From: Streptomyces sp. CB02414
GTDB taxonomy: Bacteria; Actinomycetota; Actinomycetes; Streptomycetales; Streptomycetaceae
NCBI RefSeq assembly: GCF_001905385.1
Contig: NZ_LIPF01000003.1
Span: forward strand, 248,001-312,000
Length of the DNA: 64,000 bases
Direction: 5' to 3'
Shown here: piece after piece, positions 32,218 to 41,681 of the stretch
How the letters are laid out: each line of letters opens with the position of its first letter
Position numbering within the stretch: the stretch's first letter is position 1
The notes under the pieces: generated by a model
Told to the model about the DNA's origin: nothing
Seen by the model: the letters and a program-made list of their open reading frames with translations, nothing else
Database searches by the model: none
Position numbers and translations under genes: made by a program

Positions 32218-33852
32218 ATGGCACAGCAGCAGCGCGCCCAGGGCCCGTCCGAACCCGAGGCATCTGGCGGCGGTATGTCTGAAGCGCCGGAGAACTGGGG
32301 CAACGGCGGCCTGGTCGGCGACGGCCGGTACCGGCTGACCCGGAGGCTCGGGCGGGGCGGCATGGCCGAGGTGTTCGCCGCCGAGGACGTCCGCCTCGGA
32401 CGCACCGTGGCGGTCAAGCTGCTGCGCGCCGACCTCGCCGAGGACCCGGTCTCCAAGGCCCGCTTCACGCGCGAGGCGCAGTCGGTGGCCGGGCTCAACC
32501 ACCACGCCATCGTGGCCGTCTACGACTCCGGCGAGGACTTCGTCGGCGGCCAGTCCGTGCCGTACATCGTGATGGAGATCGTCGAGGGCCGCACCATCCG
32601 CGACCTCCTCCTCAACGCCGAGGCGCCCGGCCCCGAGCAGGCGCTGATCATCGTCTCCGGCGTCCTGGAGGCGCTGGCCTACTCGCACCAGCACGGCATC
32701 GTGCACCGCGACATCAAGCCCGCCAACGTCATCATCACCAACAACGGCGCGGTGAAGGTGATGGACTTCGGCATCGCCCGCGCCCTGCACGGCGCGTCCA
32801 CGACGATGACGCAGACCGGCATGGTCATGGGCACCCCGCAGTACCTCTCCCCGGAGCAGGCCCTCGGCAAGGCCGTCGACCACCGCTCCGACCTGTACGC
32901 GACGGGCTGCCTGCTCTACGAACTCCTCGCGCTGCGCCCACCGTTCACCGGCGAGACCCCGCTGTCGGTGGTCTACCAGCATGTCCAGGACATCCCGACC
33001 CCGCCGTCCGAGGCCTCCGACGCCTGCCCGCCGGAGCTCGACGGACTGGTGATGCGCTCGCTGGCCAAGGAGCCCGACGACCGCTTCCAGACCGCCGAGG
33101 AGATGCGCGGCCTGGTCCAGTACGGGCTGCAGATGCTGTACGAGCAGGGCGGTCACACCGGCACCTGGAACACCGGCCCGGTCGCCGCGCACGACGGCCG
33201 GCACACCCCGGCGGCCGGCCTCGCGGGCACGACGGTGCTGCCGCACCCCGACCACGGCGCCTCCGGCACCCAGCAGATCCCCCAGCAGATCCTGCCGAAC
33301 GGCTACGGCGGGGGCGACGACGGCGGTTTCGAGGGCCACGGCAACAGGGGCAGCGGCCGCGGCAAGCTGTGGATCCTGGCCGTCCTGGCGGTGATCGCCA
33401 TCGCTGCGGGCGTCGCGCTGGCCATGAACAACGGCGGGGGCGAGAAGGGCGGCACGAAGACGGACAACAGTCCGACGGCGTCCACCTCGCAGAGCACCGA
33501 CAGCGAGTCCTCCAGCCCCTCGCCGAGCGACGAGGAGACGCAGGAGAACACCGACCCGGAGACGGACCGGAACAACGGCAGCGGGGGCACCGGCGGGGAC
33601 TGGGACGACGAGCCGTACACGCCGTCGTACACGCCGTCCGAGAGCGCGTCGGGGGAGCCGTCCGGGGAGCCGACCGACGGTCAGACGGGGCCGTCCGCGC
33701 CGACGGACGGTGGCGGTGAGCCGTCGGACGATGGTGGCGAGCCGTCGGACGGTGGTGGTGAACCGACCGGTGGGACCGGCGGTGAGCCGACCGGCGGCGG
33801 TGGTGGCGAGCCCACCGGTGGCGCGAGCCCTCCGGCCGGCGAAGGCGGCTGA
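32218..33852 (+). CDS. Transmembrane Ser/Thr protein kinase with Gly-Glu-Pro repeat tail
   Basis: A 544-residue kinase. The Gly loop GRGGMAEV lies at 45-52, with K67, HRDIKPAN with D165, D183-F-G and the activation loop TTMTQTGMVMGTPQY. One membrane segment is at about 382-400. The outside part is about 140 residues of Ser/Thr/Glu/Asp-rich sequence ending in six GGEP-type repeats, with no PASTA domain, so any wall sensing would differ from the divergent kinase. An ATG at 32275 is an alternative start; the one at 32218 has GGCGAGGA before it. The likely targets include the FHA proteins of the first operon. Confidence 0.92.
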   Translation: MAQQQRAQGPSEPEASGGGMSEAPENWGNGGLVGDGRYRLTRRLGRGGMAEVFAAEDVRLGRTVAVKLLRADLAEDPVSKARFTREAQSVAGLNHHAIVAVYDSGEDFVGGQSVPYIVMEIVEGRTIRDLLLNAEAPGPEQALIIVSGVLEALAYSHQHGIVHRDIKPANVIITNNGAVKVMDFGIARALHGASTTMTQTGMVMGTPQYLSPEQALGKAVDHRSDLYATGCLLYELLALRPPFTGETPLSVVYQHVQDIPTPPSEASDACPPELDGLVMRSLAKEPDDRFQTAEEMRGLVQYGLQMLYEQGGHTGTWNTGPVAAHDGRHTPAAGLAGTTVLPHPDHGASGTQQIPQQILPNGYGGGDDGGFEGHGNRGSGRGKLWILAVLAVIAIAAGVALAMNNGGGEKGGTKTDNSPTASTSQSTDSESSSPSPSDEETQENTDPETDRNNGSGGTGGDWDDEPYTPSYTPSESASGEPSGEPTDGQTGPSAPTDGGGEPSDDGGEPSDGGGEPTGGTGGEPTGGGGGEPTGGASPPAGEGG

Positions 33853-33866
33853 CCGAAACGACCCCC

Positions 33867-33905
33867 ACGCGCGCGTGCGGCCCGAACCGGGCTTCACGCG
33901 CGCGT
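33867..33905. terminator. Bidirectional terminator after the kinase gene
   Basis: The outer arms ACGCGCGCGTG (33867-33877) and CACGCGCGCGT (33895-33905) pair fully, and the inner GCCCG/CGGGC arms close an AAC loop. It separates two convergent genes. Confidence 0.8.
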
Positions 33906-33931
33906 CGCGTTCCCGGCCGCCCCACCGGCCG

Positions 33932-34339
33932 TCACAGCACCCCGGCCGGCCCCTCCGTCACGTGCACCGACCCGAACCCCGGCTCGATCCGCAGATAGAC
34001 CGGCTCGAACGGCTCACCGTCCACCCGGCCCGGCGCCGGACCGAACCGGTCGACCTCGGCGGCGCTCGGTTCGTGGGTCTCGCACCGGCCCACGACCTGC
34101 ACGGTCCACAGGCTCTCACCGGGCGCGGCCGAGCCGAGGTTGTCCGCGCCGTACGCCACCACGCTCCCGGCGCACACCTGGTGGTACCCGCAGCTCCTCG
34201 GCATGCGCAGCAGGACCCGGCCGTCGGCCACGATGTGCCGCGCGGTGGCGAGGAAGGGCAGGGCGCGCATGGTCGTGGCCGCCCGGCCATAGGCGGTGCG
34301 GCCGAGCAGGCCGACGGCGAGCTGTGCGTCGGAGGGCAT
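33932..34339 (-). CDS. Pyridoxamine 5'-phosphate oxidase-fold (FMN/heme-binding type) protein
   Basis: A 135-residue single-domain protein. FLATARHIVADGRVLLRMPR, VVAYGADNLG, WTVQVVGRCETHEP and PVYLRIEPGFGSVHVTEG follow the split-barrel pattern of small actinobacterial PNPOx-like proteins, in which the short strand-turn regions bind FMN or F420. The cofactor and substrate are not deducible. The ATG at 34339 fits the usual family length; the frame is open upstream to 34846. Confidence 0.72.
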   Translation of the reverse strand: MPSDAQLAVGLLGRTAYGRAATTMRALPFLATARHIVADGRVLLRMPRSCGYHQVCAGSVVAYGADNLGSAAPGESLWTVQVVGRCETHEPSAAEVDRFGPAPGRVDGEPFEPVYLRIEPGFGSVHVTEGPAGVL

Positions 34340-34434
34340 GTGCCCACTGTGCGCGGGCGGACGGAAAGGGGAACAGAGTCGCCCGCCCCCGCATGAAGGG
34401 ACGTAAGTCCCGAATAAAGGCCCGTCCCCGGTGC

Positions 34435-35109
34435 TCAGCGGTTCTCGGCCTGCAACCGGGCCACGAAAGCCGCCGCCTGGGAACGCCGCTGCATTCCGAG
34501 TTTGGCCAGCAGACTCGACACGTAATTCTTGATCGTCTTCTCGGCGAGGTGCAGCCGCTCGCCGATCGCGCGGTTGGTCATCCCCTCGCCGATCAGCTCC
34601 AGGATGCGCCGTTCCTGCTCGGTGAGGCGGGCGAGCCGGTCGTCGGTGCGGGTGCCGCCGTCGCGCAGCCGCTCCAGCACCCGCGCGGTGGCCGCCGGGT
34701 CGAGCAGCGACTTGCCCGCGGCCACCTCCCGGACGGCGCCCAGCAGCTCGGCGCCCCGGATGTCCTTGAGGACGTACCCGGAGGCGCCCGCCATGATCGC
34801 GTCGAAGAGGGCCTCGTCGTCCGCGAAGGAGGTCAGCACGAGGCACCGGACGGACTCGTCTCGGGAGCGGATCTCGCGGCAGACCTCCACGCCGCTGCCG
34901 TCGGGCAGCCGGACGTCCAGCACCGCGACGTCGGGACGGGCGGCCGGGACCCGGGCCAGCGCGTCGGCCGCCGTACCGGCCTCGCCCACCACCTCGATGT
35001 CGGGCTCGCCCGAGAGCAGATCGTGCACCCCGCGGCGCACGACCTCGTGGTCGTCGAGGAGGAATACCCGGATTTTTCCGTCTTCGCGCACGCGGTCAGT
35101 CTCACACAC
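34435..35109 (-). CDS. NarL/DevR-type response regulator (orphan)
   Basis: A 224-residue regulator. The receiver domain (12-128) has D19-D20, the phosphoacceptor D65 in [10 protein letters not shown] at LVLTSF and K near GYVLKD. A LuxR-type HTH ([20 protein letters not shown] then [16 protein letters not shown]) covers about 155-215. No histidine kinase gene is adjacent. The S. coelicolor counterpart, as I recall, is an orphan regulator phosphorylated by a remote DevS-like kinase and linked to antibiotic control. The GTG at 35109 follows GGGAAGAG at good spacing. Confidence 0.91.
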   Translation of the reverse strand: MCETDRVREDGKIRVFLLDDHEVVRRGVHDLLSGEPDIEVVGEAGTAADALARVPAARPDVAVLDVRLPDGSGVEVCREIRSRDESVRCLVLTSFADDEALFDAIMAGASGYVLKDIRGAELLGAVREVAAGKSLLDPAATARVLERLRDGGTRTDDRLARLTEQERRILELIGEGMTNRAIGERLHLAEKTIKNYVSSLLAKLGMQRRSQAAAFVARLQAENR

Positions 35110-35414
35110 CGACTCTTCCCGTGCCCGGGGTGGCCGGGATAACGTGCCGTTGTTCCGGCCCCCTGCGAGGCTGTGACCAGTAAAACTTCCACACTTCGCC
35201 GATTTACTTGGAAATCCGAGTAAAAACGCAGGTCAGGAGGGGTTTCACAGAAATGTGGAGCACTGGGTAACGTGCTGTTCGCAGGGCGCTCGCCGGGGCA
35301 CCTGTCACGCCTGTTCCCGAACGGGCCGCACCCACCCTTGTGCGTCCGCCGGGCCGCAGGTGAGCCGCACTGGCTTCCGGCGAACCCGGGGGCCGGACCG
35401 ACGGAGGAGCACAC
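35110..35414. other. Intergenic region upstream of bkd operon 2 (305 nt)
   Basis: It contains an AT-rich island (about 35178-35232) with the dyad listed separately, and a repeated AGTAAAA at 35179 and 35219. The remaining 180 nt up to the E1alpha start are GC-rich; the only element I recognise is the ribosome site GGAGGAG. Confidence 0.5.
35203..35224. promoter_or_regulatory. AT-rich dyad upstream of bkd operon 2
   Basis: TTTACTTGG (35203-35211) is matched by CCGAGTAAA (35216-35224) at eight of nine positions around AAAT. AT-rich dyads of this size are typical Lrp-family targets, so BkdR is a candidate ligand, but the sequence is unlike the dyads before operon 1. Confidence 0.5.
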
Positions 35415-36650
35415 GTGACCGAGAGCACTGCCGCGCGCAAGCCGCGACGCAGCGCCGGAAGCAAGGCGGCCGGTACGACCGGCGGCAAGGCCGGCACCAC
35501 CGGCGCCAAGCGCACCACCCGCACCACCCGCAAGACCGGCACCGCCGCAGCGAAGGGCTCCGAGACGGAGCTGGTGCAGCTGCTGACGCCCGAGGGCGAG
35601 CGGGTCGAGGACGCGACGTACGCCGAGTACGCCCAGTACGTCGCCGACATCACCCCCGACGAGCTGCGCGGCCTGTACCGCGACATGGTGCTCACCCGGC
35701 GCTTCGACGCCGAGGCCACCGCCCTGCAGCGCCAGGGCGAGCTGGGTCTGTGGGCCTCGCTGCTGGGCCAGGAGGCCGCCCAGATCGGCTCCGGCCGGGC
35801 CACCCGGGACGACGACTACGTGTTCCCGACCTACCGCGAGCACGGCGTCGCCTGGTGCCGCGGCGTCGACCCGACCAACCTCCTCGGCATGTTCCGCGGC
35901 GTGAACAACGGCGGCTGGGACCCGAACAGCAACAACTTCCACCTCTACACGATCGTCATCGGCTCCCAGGCGCTGCACGCCACCGGCTACGCCATGGGCG
36001 TCGCCAAGGACGGCGCGGACTCGGGCGTGATCGCGTACTTCGGCGACGGCGCCTCCAGCCAGGGCGACGTCAGCGAGGCGTTCAACTTCGCCGCTGTCTA
36101 CAACGCCCCCGTGGTGTTCTTCTGCCAGAACAACCAGTGGGCGATCTCCGAGTCCAACGAGAAGCAGACCCGGGTGCCGCTGTACCAGCGCGCCCAGGGC
36201 TTCGGCTTCCCCGGCGTCCGCGTCGACGGCAACGACGTCCTCGCCTCCCTCGCGGTCACCCGCTGGGCCCTGGACCGTGCCCGGCGTGGTGAGGGACCGG
36301 CGCTGATCGAGGCGTACACGTACCGCATGGGCGCCCACACCACCTCGGACGACCCCTCGCGCTACCGGCACGACGACGAGCGCGCCGCCTGGGAGGCCAA
36401 GGACCCGATCCTGCGCCTTCGCCGCTTCCTGGAGTCCGCAAACCACGCGGACGAGGGATTTTTCGCGGAACTGGAGGCGGAGAGCGAGGCGTTGGGCAAA
36501 CGAGTGCGCGAAGTGGTCCGTGCCATGCCGGACCCGGACCGTTTCGCCATCTTCGAGAACGTGTACGCGGACGGGCACGCGCTCGTCGACGAGGAGCGGG
36601 CCCAGTTCGCCGCCTACCAGGCGTCGTTCGCAGAGGCCGAGGGGGTCTGA
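35415..36650 (+). CDS. bkdA: Branched-chain 2-oxoacid dehydrogenase E1 alpha subunit (operon 2), basic N-terminal tail
   Basis: A 411-residue E1alpha. The ThDP motif GDGASSQGDVSEAFNF begins near residue 210 and runs to CQNNQWAIS. The first 48 residues are a tail rich in Lys, Arg, Thr, Ala and Gly (RTTRTTRKTG-like), which the operon 1 paralogue lacks. The GTG start follows GGAGGAG. It makes the decarboxylase with the adjacent E1beta, one base after its stop. The paralogue at 18270 differs clearly in sequence, so this is an old duplication. Confidence 0.93.
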   Translation: MTESTAARKPRRSAGSKAAGTTGGKAGTTGAKRTTRTTRKTGTAAAKGSETELVQLLTPEGERVEDATYAEYAQYVADITPDELRGLYRDMVLTRRFDAEATALQRQGELGLWASLLGQEAAQIGSGRATRDDDYVFPTYREHGVAWCRGVDPTNLLGMFRGVNNGGWDPNSNNFHLYTIVIGSQALHATGYAMGVAKDGADSGVIAYFGDGASSQGDVSEAFNFAAVYNAPVVFFCQNNQWAISESNEKQTRVPLYQRAQGFGFPGVRVDGNDVLASLAVTRWALDRARRGEGPALIEAYTYRMGAHTTSDDPSRYRHDDERAAWEAKDPILRLRRFLESANHADEGFFAELEAESEALGKRVREVVRAMPDPDRFAIFENVYADGHALVDEERAQFAAYQASFAEAEGV

Positions 36651-36651
36651 C

Positions 36652-37632
<981 letters not shown>

Positions 37633-37642
37633 GGAGAGGGTC

Positions 37643-39082
37643 GTGACGACGATGACTGAAGGGTCCGTGCGCGAGTTCAAGATGCCCGACGTGGGCGAGG
37701 GACTCACCGAGGCCGAGATCCTCAAGTGGTACGTACAGCCCGGTGACACGGTCACCGACGGCCAGGTGGTGTGCGAGGTCGAGACGGCGAAGGCCGCCGT
37801 CGAACTGCCCATCCCCTACGACGGTGTGGTGCGCGAGCTGCACTTCCCCGAGGGCACCACGGTCGACGTGGGCACGTCGATCATCGCGGTCGCCGTCGGC
37901 GGCGGGGCCGCGGCGGAACCGGCACAGGAGGCCGTCGAGGAGACGGCCGCCGCACCGGCCGCGGCGACCGGCGCCGCGGAGGAGAAGAAGCCCGAGGCCC
38001 GCCAGCCGGTCCTGGTCGGGTACGGGGTGTCCACCTCCTCGACCCGTCGCCGCCCCCGCAAGGGCGCCCAGGTCCCGGCCCAGGAGGCACCGGCGGCGTC
38101 CGCCGCGATCCAGGCCGAGATGAACGGCCACGGTCCGGCCGCGCCGGCCACCCGCGAGCGCCCGCTCGCCAAGCCCCCGGTGCGCAAGCTCGCCAAGGAC
38201 CTCGGCGTCGACCTGGCCACGGTCACCCCGACCGGCCCGGACGGCGTCGTCACCCGCGAGGACGTGCACGCGGCGGTCGCCGCCACGCAGGCCGCCGAAC
38301 CGCAGGCGGCACCGGCCGACCGGGCCCCCGCCGCCTCCGCGGCCCCCTCCCCCGCCCCGGCGGCGGTGTCGTACGACACGGCGCGCGAGACCCGCGTCCC
38401 GGTCAAGGGCGTGCGCAAGGCGACGGCGGCGGCGATGGTCGGCTCGGCGTTCACCGCGCCGCACGTGACCGAGTTCGTGACGGTCGACGTGACGCGCACG
38501 ATGAAGCTGGTCGAGGAGCTCAAGCAGGACAAGGAGTTCGCGGGCCTGCGGGTGAACCCGCTCCTGCTCATCTCCAAGGCCCTGCTGGTGGCGATCCGGC
38601 GTAATCCGGACGTCAACGCCTCCTGGGACGAGGCGGCGCAGGAGATCGTGGTCAAGCACTACGTCAACCTGGGCATCGCCGCCGCGACCCCGCGCGGCCT
38701 GATCGTCCCGAACATCAAGGACGCCCACGCCAAGACGCTCCCGCAGCTGGCCGAGTCCCTGGGCGAGCTGGTCTCGACGGCCCGGGAGGGCAAGACCTCC
38801 CCGGCCGCCATGCAGGGCGGCACGGTGACCATCACCAACGTCGGCGTCTTCGGCGTCGACACCGGCACGCCGATCCTCAACCCGGGCGAGTCCGCGATCC
38901 TCGCGGTCGGTGCCATCAAGCTCCAGCCGTGGGTGCACAAGGGCAAGGTGAAGCCGCGTCAGGTGACCACCCTGGCGCTGAGCTTCGACCACCGCCTGGT
39001 CGACGGCGAGCTGGGTTCCAAGGTCCTCGCCGACGTCGCGGCGATCCTGGAGCAGCCGAAGCGTCTGCTCACCTGGGCCTGA
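37643..39082 (+). CDS. bkdC: Branched-chain 2-oxoacid dehydrogenase E2, dihydrolipoyl acyltransferase (operon 2)
   Basis: A 479-residue E2. The lipoyl lysine is K50 (VETAKAAVEL). A long Ala/Pro/Glu linker leads to the subunit-binding domain (KPPVRKLAKDLGVDLATV, about 175-210) and the acyltransferase domain with H450 in DHRLVDG. The GTG start follows GAGGAGAGG. The transcript ends at a strong hairpin 34 nt later. Confidence 0.94.
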   Translation: MTTMTEGSVREFKMPDVGEGLTEAEILKWYVQPGDTVTDGQVVCEVETAKAAVELPIPYDGVVRELHFPEGTTVDVGTSIIAVAVGGGAAAEPAQEAVEETAAAPAAATGAAEEKKPEARQPVLVGYGVSTSSTRRRPRKGAQVPAQEAPAASAAIQAEMNGHGPAAPATRERPLAKPPVRKLAKDLGVDLATVTPTGPDGVVTREDVHAAVAATQAAEPQAAPADRAPAASAAPSPAPAAVSYDTARETRVPVKGVRKATAAAMVGSAFTAPHVTEFVTVDVTRTMKLVEELKQDKEFAGLRVNPLLLISKALLVAIRRNPDVNASWDEAAQEIVVKHYVNLGIAAATPRGLIVPNIKDAHAKTLPQLAESLGELVSTAREGKTSPAAMQGGTVTITNVGVFGVDTGTPILNPGESAILAVGAIKLQPWVHKGKVKPRQVTTLALSFDHRLVDGELGSKVLADVAAILEQPKRLLTWA

Positions 39083-39116
39083 TCCACCGGACCGGACAAC
39101 ACGGGTCAACACGAGA

Positions 39117-39156
39117 GACGGAGCCGCGCGTCCCGCCGGGGGCGCGCGGCTCCGTC
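39117..39156 (+). terminator. Terminator of bkd operon 2
   Basis: A perfect 14-bp stem (39117-39130 with 39143-39156) with a 12-nt loop, followed by GTTCC. Confidence 0.83.
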
Positions 39157-39272
39157 GTTCCCGGCCCGTCGATGACGTATGTCACTGGTCCCGGTGACCC
39201 CGGCGGCCGAAGCTGGACCAAGGGGCCGGCCGGCCGCCCGTTCCACCCGCCGGTCAGGAGGTCGGAGGAGCC

Positions 39273-39881
39273 GTGCCCGAGGTGACCCCGAAGCCGCCGG
39301 TGCGCCGACGGGCGCACATCCTGTACCGGTCCCTCCTCGCCGCCGTCACCCGGCGCCCGCCGGCTCACACCGCGCCGGGAACGACGGCGATGCGCCATTC
39401 CTCCGAACTGCGCGCCATGGTCCTGGCCCTGACGCTCACCGAGATCCCGGTGGCCTTCCTCCTCTCCGGGATCCTGCCGCCGCCGGCCCGGCCGTTCCAC
39501 GCGCTGCTGGAAGCCGCCCTCGTCCTCACCGGGTTCGGCGTCCTGGCGGCGCTCGCCCGGAACCCGCACACGGTCACCGCGTCCCGGGTCGTCCTGCGCA
39601 CCGGCTTCATGGGAAGCCTCGCCCTGCCGCGTACGGCGGTGCGCTCGGCGGCCCTCGCCCTGCGGACGATCCCCGGCCGCGGCCTGCGCCGGGTGCCCGC
39701 CGAGCCGGCCGCCGTCGCCTGCGCACTCGGCGGCACGACCAGTGTCCGGCTGCGCCTCGACCCGCCGGTGCCGATGGATCTCGGCACCGGTGACGCCGTC
39801 ACCGTCGACACCGTCTACGTGTCCGCCGACAGACCGGACGCCTTCGTGCGGGCGCTCAGGGAGCGGGCGGAGTCCCCGTGA
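39273..39881 (+). CDS. Hypothetical protein with two membrane segments
   Basis: A 202-residue protein that I do not recognise. A basic N-terminus (to about 45) is followed by two hydrophobic segments (MVLALTLTEIPVAFLLSGIL and ALLEAALVLTGFGVLAALA) and a soluble C-terminal part rich in Arg, Ala and Val (VTASRVVLRTGF ... TVDTVYVSADRPDAFVRAL). This resembles small bacterial-PH-like membrane proteins, but only weakly. The GTG at 39273 has GGAGG upstream. Its last 26 bases overlap the convergent hydrolase gene. Confidence 0.7.
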   Translation: MPEVTPKPPVRRRAHILYRSLLAAVTRRPPAHTAPGTTAMRHSSELRAMVLALTLTEIPVAFLLSGILPPPARPFHALLEAALVLTGFGVLAALARNPHTVTASRVVLRTGFMGSLALPRTAVRSAALALRTIPGRGLRRVPAEPAAVACALGGTTSVRLRLDPPVPMDLGTGDAVTVDTVYVSADRPDAFVRALRERAESP

Positions 39882-41577
39882 CCGTCTCCCCGGCCCCGTC
39901 GTCCCGCGTCGGGAGCAGCAGCGCCGAGTCCGTGTGGAGCGTGATGCGCACCGGCGTGAAGGCGGTGGCGTCCAGTGCTGACTGACCGGTACCGGGGTTG
40001 CGGGCGTAGCTCGGATGGGCGCCACCGCTGATCTGCCAGCGTATGCGGTGACCGGCCGCGAAGCGGTGGGCGGTGGAGCTCATCGGCACGGTGACGTGCG
40101 ACGGCTCGTCACCTTCCGTCCGCACCCTGCCCAGGCCGTCGCAGACGTTGACGGACCGGCCCTGCGGGTCCACGTCGCACAGGCGGGTGAAGACGTCGGC
40201 GTGCCCGGTGTCCGTGGAGACGGTCAGCCGGGCGGCGACCGGCCCGAGGACGTCCACGGGCTCGGTCAGCGGGGGACCGGTGAACGTCAGTACGTCGTCC
40301 CGGGCCTCCAGGGCGGCGTTGTCGCGGGGCCCGGCGGTACCGGAGAGCAGGGGGCCGCCGAGGGACGGGGTGGGGTCCTCCGGGTCGTAGCGGAAGGACG
40401 TGAGCTCGGCGCGGTCCGCGGGAGCCCGCCGGGTGAGGCTCCCCCGGGCGGCGGCGAACCAGGAGCCGGCGGCCGGGTCCGACGGCCAGTCGTCGAGGTC
40501 CCGCCAGGCGTCCTCGCCGCCGACGTGCACGCGCACCCGGCTGGGCCGGAGTCCCGAGGGGTCGTCCTGGAGGTGGGCGCGCAGCCAGGCGAGGCTCTCG
40601 GCGAACACCTCGGGCCAGCCCCGCTGGAGGGCGGACGTGTGCGTCCACGGGCCGACGAGCAGGGCGGTCTCGCACCCGGCCCGGCGCAGCCGGCCGTACT
40701 GCTCGAAGGTCTGGTCGACGAGCGCGTCGTGCCATCCGGTGACCAGGCTCGTGGGCACGCCGAGCCCGTCCGCCGCCGCGGCCACCGACGCCCCCCGCCA
40801 GTACGGGTCCTTGGCGTCCGGGTGCGCCATCACCTCGTCCAGCCAGGGCACTTCACCGCCCACGGCCCGCACGTACGCCCCGCGCAGCGGCCGTGCCTCG
40901 GTGACCTCCCGCAGGCGGCGCTGCAGTCGCAGGGTCGCCCGCACGAACGGCCCCATGCCCCGGTGCTGGTGGGTCATGCCGGAACCGACGGCGAGGGCGT
41001 TCTCCAGGCGCGGCGCGCCGTCCGCGTGGAACAGGGCGTGCGGGTCGTGCAGGCCGACCTGCACCACCATGGCCTTCAGCTCCGGCGGCGGGTCCAGGGC
41101 GAGGGCCCATTGGACGTAGCCCAGGTAGCTGGGTCCGACGGTCCCCAGGGTCCCGTCGAACCAGGGTTGTGCGCGCAGCCAGGACACCGTGGCCAGGCCG
41201 TCGGCGGCCTCGTTGCGCCACAGGTCGAAGGTGCCGCCCGACCCGCCGGTGCCGCGGCAGCTCTGCAGGACGACGTGGAATCCCTGCTCGGCGAAGAGCA
41301 TCCCGTACTGCGGTGACCACGGCAGCCCCCTGCCGTACGGCGAGCGCACGAGGAGCGTGGGGAAGTCGCCTTCCGCCCGCGGGAAGTAGTGGTCGGTGAC
41401 CAGCGGGCTGCCGTCGGCGGCCGGCACCGTCAGCCCCGGTTCCCACCCGGCCTCGTACAGCCGGGCCGGGAGGCCGCGCCACGTCGCCCGCATCATCCGT
41501 GCGGCCAGTGGTGGTTTCCCGCGCGGCGGTGTCCAGGCGGACTTCGGGGCGGCGGGGTCGTGCGCGCGTGACGGCAT
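39856..41577 (-). CDS. CocE/NonD family alpha/beta hydrolase (X-Pro dipeptidyl-peptidase S15 type)
   Basis: A 573-residue hydrolase. The N-terminal S15 domain has the nucleophile S150 in GPSYLGY, the acid D284 in TGWHD and the histidine H313 in GPWTHT. The C-terminal X-Pro_dipeptid_C jelly-roll domain (about 340-560) includes LTEPVDVLGPVAARLTVSTD. Relatives cleave esters or peptides, for example cocaine esterase. The substrate is unknown. It diverges from a TetR gene across a 104-bp gap with an operator-like dyad. Confidence 0.9.
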   Translation of the reverse strand: MPSRAHDPAAPKSAWTPPRGKPPLAARMMRATWRGLPARLYEAGWEPGLTVPAADGSPLVTDHYFPRAEGDFPTLLVRSPYGRGLPWSPQYGMLFAEQGFHVVLQSCRGTGGSGGTFDLWRNEAADGLATVSWLRAQPWFDGTLGTVGPSYLGYVQWALALDPPPELKAMVVQVGLHDPHALFHADGAPRLENALAVGSGMTHQHRGMGPFVRATLRLQRRLREVTEARPLRGAYVRAVGGEVPWLDEVMAHPDAKDPYWRGASVAAAADGLGVPTSLVTGWHDALVDQTFEQYGRLRRAGCETALLVGPWTHTSALQRGWPEVFAESLAWLRAHLQDDPSGLRPSRVRVHVGGEDAWRDLDDWPSDPAAGSWFAAARGSLTRRAPADRAELTSFRYDPEDPTPSLGGPLLSGTAGPRDNAALEARDDVLTFTGPPLTEPVDVLGPVAARLTVSTDTGHADVFTRLCDVDPQGRSVNVCDGLGRVRTEGDEPSHVTVPMSSTAHRFAAGHRIRWQISGGAHPSYARNPGTGQSALDATAFTPVRITLHTDSALLLPTRDDGAGETVTGTPPAP

Positions 41578-41597
41578 CGTGCTCCTCCTCGCTTTTA

Positions 41598-41610
41598 CGT
41601 ACGATGTACG
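41598..41610. promoter_or_regulatory. Operator-like dyad between hydrolase and TetR genes
   Basis: CGTAC-GAT-GTACG is a perfect 5-bp inverted repeat with a 3-bp centre, 21 bp upstream of the hydrolase start. It is the likely binding site of the divergent TetR protein. Confidence 0.6.
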
Positions 41611-41681
41611 AGAATAGAGGATGCTTGACTGGAGCCCGCAAGTGACGTGGTGATCGCGAAGGCGGGAAGGGAGCGTGGCGC

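Noticed and set aside
33642..33840. GGEP-type repeats at the end of the kinase gene as a CRISPR-like array
   Set aside because: The units are short, in frame, without unique spacers; they encode a protein repeat.
34040..34050. ACCGAACCGGT as a third PaaR-like operator
   Set aside because: It lies inside a coding region and the half-site spacing is 3 instead of 6.
35234..35248. GTTTCACAGAAATG as a third parS
   Set aside because: It differs from the palindrome at four of 14 positions and is not symmetric.
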